From: Smithella sp. ME-1
GTDB lineage: Bacteria; Desulfobacterota; Syntrophia; Syntrophales; Smithellaceae
DNA length: 7,878 nucleotides
Assembly (NCBI GenBank): GCA_000495415.1
Contig: AWGX01000722.1
Location: 1-7,878, forward strand
Direction of reading: 5' to 3'
Part shown: piece by piece, positions 1 to 6,159 of the stretch
Layout: each line of letters begins with the position of its first letter
Numbering within the stretch: the first letter of the stretch is position 1
Notes under the pieces: generated by a model
What the model was told of the DNA's origin: nothing
The model's database searches: none
What the model saw: the letters and a program-made list of their open reading frames with translations, nothing else
Made by a program: the position numbers and the translations under genes

Positions 1-97
1 CCCGACAAAGTCGGGATTCAACTTGCCAATTCCGCTTCACTTTGGAATTGGAGTTTTACAATAAAGCAAAAGCAATAATTAGGGAAAAGGAGGAACC
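1..97 (+). promoter_or_regulatory. Operon leader with two inverted repeats
   Basis: This non-coding stretch before the first gene holds two perfect inverted repeats. The first is CCCGAC-AAA-GTCGGG at 1-15. The second is CCAATTCC (26-33) paired with GGAATTGG (44-51) around a 10-nt loop, followed by a short T run (54-57). Either could be the end of a terminator for an upstream gene or an mRNA leader structure, and the T tract is too short to decide. TACAAT at 57-62 resembles a -10 box, but I see no well-spaced -35 box, so no promoter is asserted. A strong Shine-Dalgarno, AAGGAGG at 87-93, precedes the start codon at 98. Confidence 0.4.
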
Positions 98-1339
98 ATG
101 AATAAAGCCCTGGATGAGTTATTTGTTTACCCAAAGGAATTGGTGGATGAGGAATCGAAACGCATTATTAACGTGGTCAGGCAATGGGCCGACAAAGAGA
201 TTATTTCCAAGCGTCAGGAGTATCGGGAAAATTACGAAAAGCTTTTTACTGAAAAGAGTAAAACTCTTAATCTCACCATCGGCTTACAAAGACTTATCCT
301 GCCTGAAGAACATGGCGGATTTGGCTGGAACAACCCCGCCAACGCGCCAGGCATCGCTTCTGTCCTTACTGAAATCGGACGCGCTGACGCCGCCATCGGT
401 GTAGCTACCGCCGTCAAATACACAATCCTGGCCGCGATCACTATGGCACCAAATTTCGACAAAGCCCTGTGTGATGCGCTGGCGACCGTTTACTGTGGCG
501 AAGAATTAAAGACTTTTTCCCTTATTCTCCCGGGCATGGGAAATGTCGGACAGGATACTCCGTTATTCCTGGGACGATCCATCCTGGCGTCCGTTGAGCC
601 GGAAGGTGATGGTTACGTAGTTAACGGAAAGAACCTCCGTCCAATCAACAGCGGCGCAGTAGCTGATTTATTTTGCGTAGTTTGCGCAGATAAAACGGGC
701 AAACCCTGTATCGCTTTCGTTCCCGGTGATAATACCAATATAGTTCGCGGCAAAACTCTGCTGGAAACCGGATTAAATGCCAGCTCCAATGCCGATGTTA
801 GTTTTAATAATGTAAAAATTCCCAGGTCATACGTAATTTCGCGCCAGGGTGTCGTCGAGGAACTCTACACATGGTTAAATCTCCTGCTTGGAGGCGTGAG
901 TGTCGGCACGGGCATGAACTTCTTTGAAATGGTCGGCGACTGGTCGGAAACCAGAACAATCAAAGGCGGTTATATGATGAAAGAAAATCCCCTCTGCGCT
1001 TCCGTTCTGGCTGATGTGGCTGACGAGGTCTTTACTTCAAGATTATTCCTTTACGATCTTGCCCAGACAATATCCAAACCAAACGATTGGGGACAAAGCG
1101 GCAGCCAGCGAGTATATACAATTGCGCAGGTTCTCGGTTCTAAGATTCAGCAAAATGTTATGCGGGCAATAAACAGGGGATTGGAACTAATGGGATCAGC
1201 CGGCTACTCCAAAGAGTGGCATGTGGAAAAACACTGGAGAGATATCAAGACAATCCAGTCATACCTTTGCGGAGTCGGTGCCGAAGCGCCGGTAAAGATG
1301 GATACGGCGCGGTTTTTCTTTGACTGCAAAGATATTTAA
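98..1339 (+). CDS. Acyl-CoA dehydrogenase-fold protein, degenerate active site (probable heteromer subunit)
   Basis: This 413-aa protein has the acyl-CoA dehydrogenase (ACAD) layout: an N-terminal helical domain with EIGRAD at 92-97, a middle beta domain with GYVVNGK at 172-178, and a C-terminal helical domain with EKHWRDIK at 377-384. It is a cytosolic flavoprotein family that oxidises the alpha,beta bond of acyl-CoAs and passes electrons to ETF. Key residues are missing. The flavin loop normally reading TEPGAGSD is LPGMGNVGQD (144-153). The Trp and Thr of the usual WIT flavin motif are Arg181 and Ile183. The place of the catalytic Glu in the YEGT motif is occupied by YLCG (389-392). The frame is intact, so this looks like a specialised or non-catalytic subunit and not a pseudogene. 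The start at 98 is set by AAGGAGG four bases upstream. It lies 13 nt before a paralogue with which it probably pairs. The substrate is unknown. Confidence 0.85.
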   Translation: MNKALDELFVYPKELVDEESKRIINVVRQWADKEIISKRQEYRENYEKLFTEKSKTLNLTIGLQRLILPEEHGGFGWNNPANAPGIASVLTEIGRADAAIGVATAVKYTILAAITMAPNFDKALCDALATVYCGEELKTFSLILPGMGNVGQDTPLFLGRSILASVEPEGDGYVVNGKNLRPINSGAVADLFCVVCADKTGKPCIAFVPGDNTNIVRGKTLLETGLNASSNADVSFNNVKIPRSYVISRQGVVEELYTWLNLLLGGVSVGTGMNFFEMVGDWSETRTIKGGYMMKENPLCASVLADVADEVFTSRLFLYDLAQTISKPNDWGQSGSQRVYTIAQVLGSKIQQNVMRAINRGLELMGSAGYSKEWHVEKHWRDIKTIQSYLCGVGAEAPVKMDTARFFFDCKDI

Positions 1340-1352
1340 AAGGAGATGAATA

Positions 1353-2633
1353 ATGAAAAACTTCGATGAATTCTCAAAACCGGAAGAATATATATCACCT
1401 ATGGACAAACACATCCGTAGCGTCATTAGAAATTGGGCTGCCAAAGAGGTAATGCCTTACAGACGTAAATATGATGAAGACTGGAAAGATCACCACATTA
1501 TTGAGCCGGCTTTCGACAAACTCATGGGAAATAAAGGTGTCGGGCTTCAAAAAGCGTTATTCCCTCCGGAGCTGGGAGGCTGGGGCATCGGACAGTCCGA
1601 TTCGGCGTTCACCGTCTCCTGCGCACTGGCGGAAGAGGTTGGACGGGCGGACACGGCCATGGCCGTGGCTTTTATGGTCACTTATTGGCCTTTGACGACA
1701 ATCCTTGTCGAACCCCATGTCAACTGGCGGCTGGCTAAAGAATTCGCTCCCATGTTCTGCAATTCTGACAAAGCTGTCTTCGCGGCCAATGCCATGACGG
1801 AACCTCAGGGTGGAGCGGATATCGAAAACATGGACATTCTAGGAGGCAAAACCATCCGCACTGTTGCCCGTTTAGAGGGAGACGAATGGGTCCTCAACGG
1901 CCACAAACTATGGCCAACCAATACTGGCGGAGTGTCCAAACTGTTCAGCGTTCCGTGTACTACAAAATTAGGATCAAATGATCCTAATGACTTTGCCATG
2001 ATCTTCGTTCCCGCCGACACCAAAGGTGTAACTCAAGGGGGCCCTTATGAAAAAGCCGGTATGGCCGCCGATAAAAACAGCGACATCTGGTTCGAGGATG
2101 TAAGAGTACCCAGCTGGTATCGAGCTCATGGACCGGGCATGGACGCTCAGGTCTTCCGCGAAATCATTCCCTGGGGATTGGCAGCCAGCATGGGATTTAT
2201 ATGCGGCGCTATGCTCAACCTCTACGAAATTCTCTATGACTTCGTCTCGACGAAAACTTACAAGAACAAGCCACTGAAAGAAGACGATCACATTGCCTCG
2301 ATTATTGGCCGGATTGCCGGCGACATAGATATCTGCAGAATTCTGACCTATGAAGCGGCGCGAATGGGCGACAGGCGCAACAAGCCCTATGGCTATCCCA
2401 TCCATTCGGATGAAGTGGCCTGCAAGATGCGTAATCTCAAAGATTTCGTCTGCGATAGAGCGGTTGATGTTTTCGGCAAGGCCATGGACGTTCTCGGCCC
2501 ATATGGCGCCGACCGTGAATACGATATCGAAAAGCATTGGCGCGATATCAAAATCATTCAGTTATGGATGGGCGGCAAGCAGCTCTGTCAGGTGGAAGCA
2601 GCACGGTATTTCTTCAACTGCAAGACATTATAG
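1353..2633 (+). CDS. Acyl-CoA dehydrogenase family protein, canonical catalytic Glu replaced
   Basis: This 426-aa ACAD is the better-preserved partner of the preceding gene. The flavin-binding signature is recognisable as AMTEPQGGAD (147-156). Trp187 and Thr189 of the WIT-like motif (LWPTN) are kept, and EKHWRDIK lies at 393-400. Aligning the C-terminal segment QLWMGGKQ (403-410) with QIYEGTSQ of medium-chain acyl-CoA dehydrogenase puts Met at the catalytic Glu position. A base may come from elsewhere, as in isovaleryl-CoA or cyclohexenecarboxyl-CoA dehydrogenases. Glu270, near the helix where isovaleryl-CoA dehydrogenase keeps its base, is one candidate, but this is inference. Both paralogues end in a shared AR-(F/Y)-FF-x-CK tail. 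The likely role is oxidation or another desaturation-type step on a bulky or alicyclic CoA ester. AGGAG at 1341-1345 supports the start at 1353; an earlier ATG at 1346 is out of frame. Confidence 0.88.
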   Translation: MKNFDEFSKPEEYISPMDKHIRSVIRNWAAKEVMPYRRKYDEDWKDHHIIEPAFDKLMGNKGVGLQKALFPPELGGWGIGQSDSAFTVSCALAEEVGRADTAMAVAFMVTYWPLTTILVEPHVNWRLAKEFAPMFCNSDKAVFAANAMTEPQGGADIENMDILGGKTIRTVARLEGDEWVLNGHKLWPTNTGGVSKLFSVPCTTKLGSNDPNDFAMIFVPADTKGVTQGGPYEKAGMAADKNSDIWFEDVRVPSWYRAHGPGMDAQVFREIIPWGLAASMGFICGAMLNLYEILYDFVSTKTYKNKPLKEDDHIASIIGRIAGDIDICRILTYEAARMGDRRNKPYGYPIHSDEVACKMRNLKDFVCDRAVDVFGKAMDVLGPYGADREYDIEKHWRDIKIIQLWMGGKQLCQVEAARYFFNCKTL

Positions 2634-2644
2634 GAGAACAAATC

Positions 2645-3082
2645 ATGGAAGAAGCCAATAAAGGAGTAATTGACTTAACCGATCGAATTTTTCAGGAACT
2701 GCTCAAAAAGCCGGGCTTCAAAGAAGGCACAAGAACTGTTCTGCAGAATATAGATCCCGAAGCAAGCCGAAGACTCGTCAGGACGATGATGTGGCAGGAC
2801 CCGGAGTTTTTTCTGGGATTGCTGGGCGCTGTTCCTTCTATCTTCAATTCCTTAATTCAATGTCTGGATGAACTGCTCATTCAGCTTAACGATAAATTTT
2901 CACCTCTGCTGCTTCACGATTTTATGAAGTCTCTTGTCTTATCGATTGATAAAAAATCTCTGGAAAGTATCGTCCGCAACGGCAAAGTTCTGGCGGCAGA
3001 ATTGTGGGCTATCGCGGAAGAAACATACCAGGAGCAAAACGATTCCAACACTAATACGGAGGGAGGAGAACATGGAAAATAG
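2645..3082 (+). CDS. Small helical protein, WQDP-block family member 1 (unknown function)
   Basis: I do not recognise this 145-aa protein as any named family. It is predicted to be mostly helical and soluble, with no signal peptide and a polar, Asn/Thr-rich tail (from about residue 131). An N-terminal block contains KKPGFK (21-26) and ends in NID (35-37). The central signature is WQDPE (50-54), followed by a hydrophobic segment rich in Leu, Ile and Phe, then QLNDKFSP (80-87) and SID (100-102). The same blocks recur in the next two genes, so the three are paralogues. The start at 2645 is chosen because AGGAG (2634-2638) lies just upstream and the gene then begins 11 nt after the preceding stop. 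The open frame extends further upstream, but that would overlap the dehydrogenase by about 100 nt. The 3' end overlaps the next start by 11 nt, suggesting coupled translation. Confidence 0.8.
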   Translation: MEEANKGVIDLTDRIFQELLKKPGFKEGTRTVLQNIDPEASRRLVRTMMWQDPEFFLGLLGAVPSIFNSLIQCLDELLIQLNDKFSPLLLHDFMKSLVLSIDKKSLESIVRNGKVLAAELWAIAEETYQEQNDSNTNTEGGEHGK

Positions 3083-3713
3083 CGCCGCGATGCCCGCCAA
3101 GGGAGGAGTACTCAAAGAGGTATTAAGCACACCCTTCGTGAAAGATATAATTCGCAGTACCTTACAAAGCAGAAAACCCGACAAATCCCATCCGCTTGTT
3201 GTAGCTCTCATCTGGCAGGACCCGGAAGTCATTCTGTCAATTTTGGGCTCTATCCCACCTACCGTCAATTCCTGTGTCGGCGCTCTGGCGGAAGTGGGAA
3301 ATCAACTCAACGAAAAATTTTCGCCGGAACTGCTCCGGGATTATCTCGGCAGTATTATCAATGATATTGACGCCGATGAATTTAAAGCACTGGTCGAAGC
3401 TTACACCACGATGATTAAAAATCTTTGGGAAGTTTCGCCCGAACTGAGAGAGGCGGTTGGCAAAACAATAACTCAGGAAGCTCCGCCTTTGATCGGTGAA
3501 GGAATTAATGCAGCAACAAAGTTTATCAATGATGTCAGCAAAAGCGATCCGCGCCTGGTGAGTAAGTTCGTTTCTGACATAGTAGCAAATATCGACGGTG
3601 ATGAGTTCAGAGATGCTACTCACACTATCGTAAATGCGGTTCTTGATCAGAAACTGCATTTGTTTTCCTGGGTATGGCAGCTTCTCCGCAAAAGGATGAA
3701 ACGCAGAAAGTAG
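3072..3713 (+). CDS. Helical protein, WQDP-block family member 2 with basic C-terminus (unknown function)
   Basis: This 213-aa protein is of unknown function and is paralogous to the previous product. Shared blocks are LSTPFVKD (18-25), WQDPE (48-52), QLNEKFSPELLRDY (78-91), NDID (97-100) with ADEF, and a second NIDGDEF (173-179). The second half (about 120-195) extends the homology unit with another helix set. The C-terminus is striking: an aromatic stretch LFSWVWQLL (197-205) followed by a run of Lys and Arg to residue 213. Such a tail could bind membrane lipid or nucleic acid, and membrane attachment is the favoured inference. The start at 3072 is preceded by GGGAGGAG (3061-3068) and lies inside the end of the previous gene. 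An upstream in-frame start at 2934 is rejected because it lies deep in that gene and has no ribosome site. A 68-nt AT-rich gap follows. Confidence 0.8.
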   Translation: MENSAAMPAKGGVLKEVLSTPFVKDIIRSTLQSRKPDKSHPLVVALIWQDPEVILSILGSIPPTVNSCVGALAEVGNQLNEKFSPELLRDYLGSIINDIDADEFKALVEAYTTMIKNLWEVSPELREAVGKTITQEAPPLIGEGINAATKFINDVSKSDPRLVSKFVSDIVANIDGDEFRDATHTIVNAVLDQKLHLFSWVWQLLRKRMKRRK

Positions 3714-3721
3714 CGAAAGGG

Positions 3722-3739
3722 ATAGTTTTATAAAACTAT
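3722..3739. promoter_or_regulatory. Perfect 18-bp palindrome, possible operator
   Basis: ATAGTTTTATAAAACTAT reads identically on both strands. It sits in the only sizeable gap inside the operon (3714-3781), which is strongly AT-rich compared with the flanking genes. A related half-site, ATAGTTTA, recurs at 3752-3759, 30 bp from the left arm and so roughly three helical turns away. There is no T run after it, so it does not look like an intrinsic terminator. A dimeric regulator's operator is the simplest reading, but no regulator gene is in view. Confidence 0.35.
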
Positions 3740-3756
3740 TGGGTAGTAATTATAGT
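3728..3756 (+). promoter_or_regulatory. Weak candidate internal promoter
   Basis: TATAGT at 3751-3756 matches five of six -10 consensus bases. Seventeen bases upstream lies TTATAA (3728-3733), a poor -35 box with three of six matches, which sits inside the 18-bp palindrome. If real, a protein on the palindrome would block or activate initiation and separate the third helical-protein gene and the reductase genes from the upstream genes. AT-rich sequence gives such matches by chance, so confidence is low. Confidence 0.2.
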
Positions 3757-3781
3757 TTATTTTTAAATGGAGGCATATTCC

Positions 3782-5014
3782 ATGAAATGTGTTGAGAATC
3801 AGGTTCAACCGGATACTGTAGCTGACATGACGGGCATGGTTGTATGGAAGATTGTAAAAACACCCGCAGCAAGAAAATTAGTGATGTCCATTGTTCACGC
3901 GGCGCTTAAAGACTGGTCTGGTGACAGTAAGCTTAAAATGCGAATGTCTGCAAACGTGGAAAAGATTTTTGATGAAGTTCTGTCCTCGAAAGAAAAAACC
4001 GAAAACAAGATAGCCGGCGATTTGGATTATGCGGAAATTCTACGTCCCGGCTTTCGGAAAATAATTGAAAACATAGATTTTGGCGAATTAAAGGAAACAC
4101 TGGACTGCTCTCAGGACGATATTGCCGCCGTCGTAAAAATGGCCAATGAGGAGATGTGGCAATATCCGGCCAAAGTTGTTTGTCTGTTGTCAATGCTTCC
4201 CTCTGTCGCTAACATGACCGTTTCGGCAGTAAAGGAAACCTTAACACCGATTAACAATCTGGCGCCGGACCTTCTGGGTGATGTTGTATTGTCATTGGCT
4301 GATGAAATTGACGGCAAGAACATCGGATTGGTTATCAACGAATTATGCGAACTGGTTCGGAAGGTTCACACCGGCAGCGTTCTCCTGGGAGAACCGGGCA
4401 AACCTCAGTCTGCTAATACTTTGTCTCATCTCATGCAAGATACAATGAGCACGATTAACATTAACCTTCTGCTCAAAGCCAGAGCGTCGCTGTCAGAAAT
4501 CAAGGAAATGTCGCTTCAGAATTTAATAGACCTCCTGGAACAGAGTCCAGAACTTTCCAGAGAATTCTTTCAAAGCCATTTTGTTTCATTGATCGCGTCC
4601 ATTCGAAAATGGAGCCGCAAGGCTGATGCCTTTGAACGTCTGTTCTCCGATGAAGATATCGCACGTGAATTTGCCAGGGGAATGAGTGAAATTGATGCGC
4701 AGGAAATAGCGGGTACGATAAGCAGATTATGCGGAATGCTAAATCGCGTACGCGCCACTACTCCCGGCATCATACGGAATACCCTTTCACAGATGATAAA
4801 CTCCGTTGACGCTGTAGAAGTTGGAGAAACTGTACAATGGTTCACTGAGGATGTTGTGGAATCTCTTAAACCGGTTGCTACTGAGGTGTTGCCGCCACTT
4901 ATCAGAGGATTGGCAGATCTTTTGAGACCAAATTCTTCCGGAATTCCCTCGGAAATTGCTGACGCTCTTGAATATTTGAAAAACGCAATTAACAGCAAGG
5001 AGGCCGCCGTATGA
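3782..5014 (+). CDS. Large helical-repeat protein, WQ-x-P-block family member 3 (unknown function)
   Basis: This 410-aa protein of unknown function is predicted to be nearly all helical, with no signal peptide or clear membrane span. It carries an expanded version of the unit seen in the two preceding small genes: LRPGFRKI (87-94), ENIDFGEL (96-103), MWQYPA (125-130) in place of WQDPE, a conserved LPS..N segment (139-144), and EIDGKNI (175-181). The later part has two further copies of the acidic motif, EIDAQEI (303-309) and SVDAVEV (341-347), suggesting internal duplication. The start at 3782 is preferred over an in-frame ATG at 3767 because GGAGG (3769-3773) lies eight bases before it and would overlap the earlier codon. 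The stop overlaps the following reductase gene by four bases (ATGA), which ties it to the Fe-S enzyme. An accessory, scaffold or substrate-handling role is possible but unproven. Confidence 0.82.
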   Translation: MKCVENQVQPDTVADMTGMVVWKIVKTPAARKLVMSIVHAALKDWSGDSKLKMRMSANVEKIFDEVLSSKEKTENKIAGDLDYAEILRPGFRKIIENIDFGELKETLDCSQDDIAAVVKMANEEMWQYPAKVVCLLSMLPSVANMTVSAVKETLTPINNLAPDLLGDVVLSLADEIDGKNIGLVINELCELVRKVHTGSVLLGEPGKPQSANTLSHLMQDTMSTININLLLKARASLSEIKEMSLQNLIDLLEQSPELSREFFQSHFVSLIASIRKWSRKADAFERLFSDEDIAREFARGMSEIDAQEIAGTISRLCGMLNRVRATTPGIIRNTLSQMINSVDAVEVGETVQWFTEDVVESLKPVATEVLPPLIRGLADLLRPNSSGIPSEIADALEYLKNAINSKEAAV

Positions 5015-6159
5015 TGAAAGAATTTTTTGAAGCTTCCACTATACTCAACAACAAACACGTACAACAATGGAAGAAAGACGGGAAAAAAGTGGTGGGCTAT
5101 ACCTGTTCGTATGTGCCCGATGAAATCTTTCACGCGGCAGGAATACTTCCCTTTAGAATACGCGGTTTCGGCGCCACTGATACCACAATAGGAGACACCT
5201 ATTTCGGACCATTTATTTGCAGCCTGCCCAAATGCATGCTGCAACTGGCCGGAGAAGGTAAGTTTAACTTTTTAGACGGCGCGATTATTACCCCTGGGTG
5301 CGATTCTATGCGGCGGCTGGATGAATGCTGGCGTAAAGCCGGTAGTGACGTCGAAGGCGTCATTCCCCCTTTCTTTTTTCATTATGGAGTCCCTCATAAA
5401 TATTCGGACTATACGATCAAGTGGCTGACCGATGAAACCAGACGCCTGATTGCCGCGGTGGAAGAACACTTTAAAGTAAAGATCACCGATGTTGAACTGA
5501 AAAAATCCATCAAACTATATAATCAAAGCAGAATTCTTCTTGATCGTTTCGAAGTGATGCGTACGCTGGATGCGCCGCCATTCAACGGCGAAGAAGCTCT
5601 GGCAGTTATACTTTCCGGCACTACCATGCCCCGCGAAGAATACAATGCGTTACTGGAGCAGTTTATTTCCAATGCGGAGAAAGCTCCTGGAATTAAGGAT
5701 CGGGTGCGTTTGATGCTTGTGGGCAGCGCCAATGATGACGTGGGACTGGTTAAGGTAATTGAAGGAGAAAAAGCCCTGGTGGTTGCCGACAATCTCTGCT
5801 TCGGTTCGCGATTCTATAGCGACAGGGTAGAAGAAGATAGTGAGCCTGTATCAGCGCTCTGTAAGAGATACCTGGGACACAATGATTGCCCACGCATGTA
5901 CGGAGATTATCATAGGAGATTAGATATACTCGCACAAAAAGTAGATAAGGCGAAAATTGATGGCGTTATTCTGCAAAACATCCGGTTTTGCGATCTGCAC
6001 GGTGCTGAAAACGGACTGTTCGAGAAGGATCTCGAGGCAAATGGCATACCCTGCATGCGACTGGAGCGTGAGTACGGTCCATTGGTAGAGACAGGCAGAA
6101 TGAAAATGCGCGTTGACGCCTTTATTGAAAGAATACAGCAGAGGAGGGCTGCCGCATGA
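5011..6159 (+). CDS. BcrC/HgdB-like subunit of 2-hydroxyacyl-CoA dehydratase / class I benzoyl-CoA reductase family
   Basis: This 382-aa protein is the smaller subunit of an oxygen-sensitive Fe-S enzyme that takes low-potential electrons from an ATP-driven activase and reduces or dehydrates an acyl-CoA through a radical. Family marks are VGYTCSYVPDEIFHAAGILP (28-47), the segment GKFNFLDGAI (83-92), GCDSMRRL (96-103) and the end motif GRMKMRVDAFIE (362-373). Cys70, Cys97 and Cys327 fit the three family cysteines that hold one [4Fe-4S] cluster. The length matches BcrC/BzdN (about 380 aa) and HgdB equally well. Placement directly before the large subunit and then the activase follows bcrCBAD/bzdNOPQ order, which favours a reductase-type complex, though a dehydratase cannot be excluded. 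AAGGAGG at 4997-5003 supports the start at 5011; a second ATG follows immediately at 5014. Confidence 0.88.
   Translation: MMKEFFEASTILNNKHVQQWKKDGKKVVGYTCSYVPDEIFHAAGILPFRIRGFGATDTTIGDTYFGPFICSLPKCMLQLAGEGKFNFLDGAIITPGCDSMRRLDECWRKAGSDVEGVIPPFFFHYGVPHKYSDYTIKWLTDETRRLIAAVEEHFKVKITDVELKKSIKLYNQSRILLDRFEVMRTLDAPPFNGEEALAVILSGTTMPREEYNALLEQFISNAEKAPGIKDRVRLMLVGSANDDVGLVKVIEGEKALVVADNLCFGSRFYSDRVEEDSEPVSALCKRYLGHNDCPRMYGDYHRRLDILAQKVDKAKIDGVILQNIRFCDLHGAENGLFEKDLEANGIPCMRLEREYGPLVETGRMKMRVDAFIERIQQRRAAA

Noticed and set aside
98..1339. First acyl-CoA dehydrogenase as a pseudogene
   Set aside because: Key residues are lost, but the frame, length, ribosome site and C-terminal domain are intact and it is followed closely by its paralogue. 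A specialised subunit explains it better.
1974..2537. 187-codon open frame on the minus strand
   Set aside because: It is fully antisense to the second acyl-CoA dehydrogenase, whose motifs are clear in the + frame.
2537..2644. N-terminal extension of the 145-aa protein
   Set aside because: It would overlap the dehydrogenase coding region by about 100 nt. The homology to the paralogues and the ribosome site both fit the ATG at 2645.
2934..3071. N-terminal extension of the 213-aa protein
   Set aside because: This portion lies inside the preceding gene in another frame; GGGAGGAG just before 3072 marks the real start.
3722..3739. Palindrome as an intrinsic terminator
   Set aside because: The stem is almost all A-T with no loop and is not followed by a T run.
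3767..3781. Start codon at 3767 for the 410-aa protein
   Set aside because: This ATG overlaps the GGAGG that serves the ATG at 3782, so it would have no ribosome site of its own at a usable distance.
4570..5244. 224-codon open frame on the minus strand
   Set aside because: It lies antisense across the junction of two well-supported genes; its translation shows no recognisable domain and no ribosome site was credited to it. It is a shadow frame.
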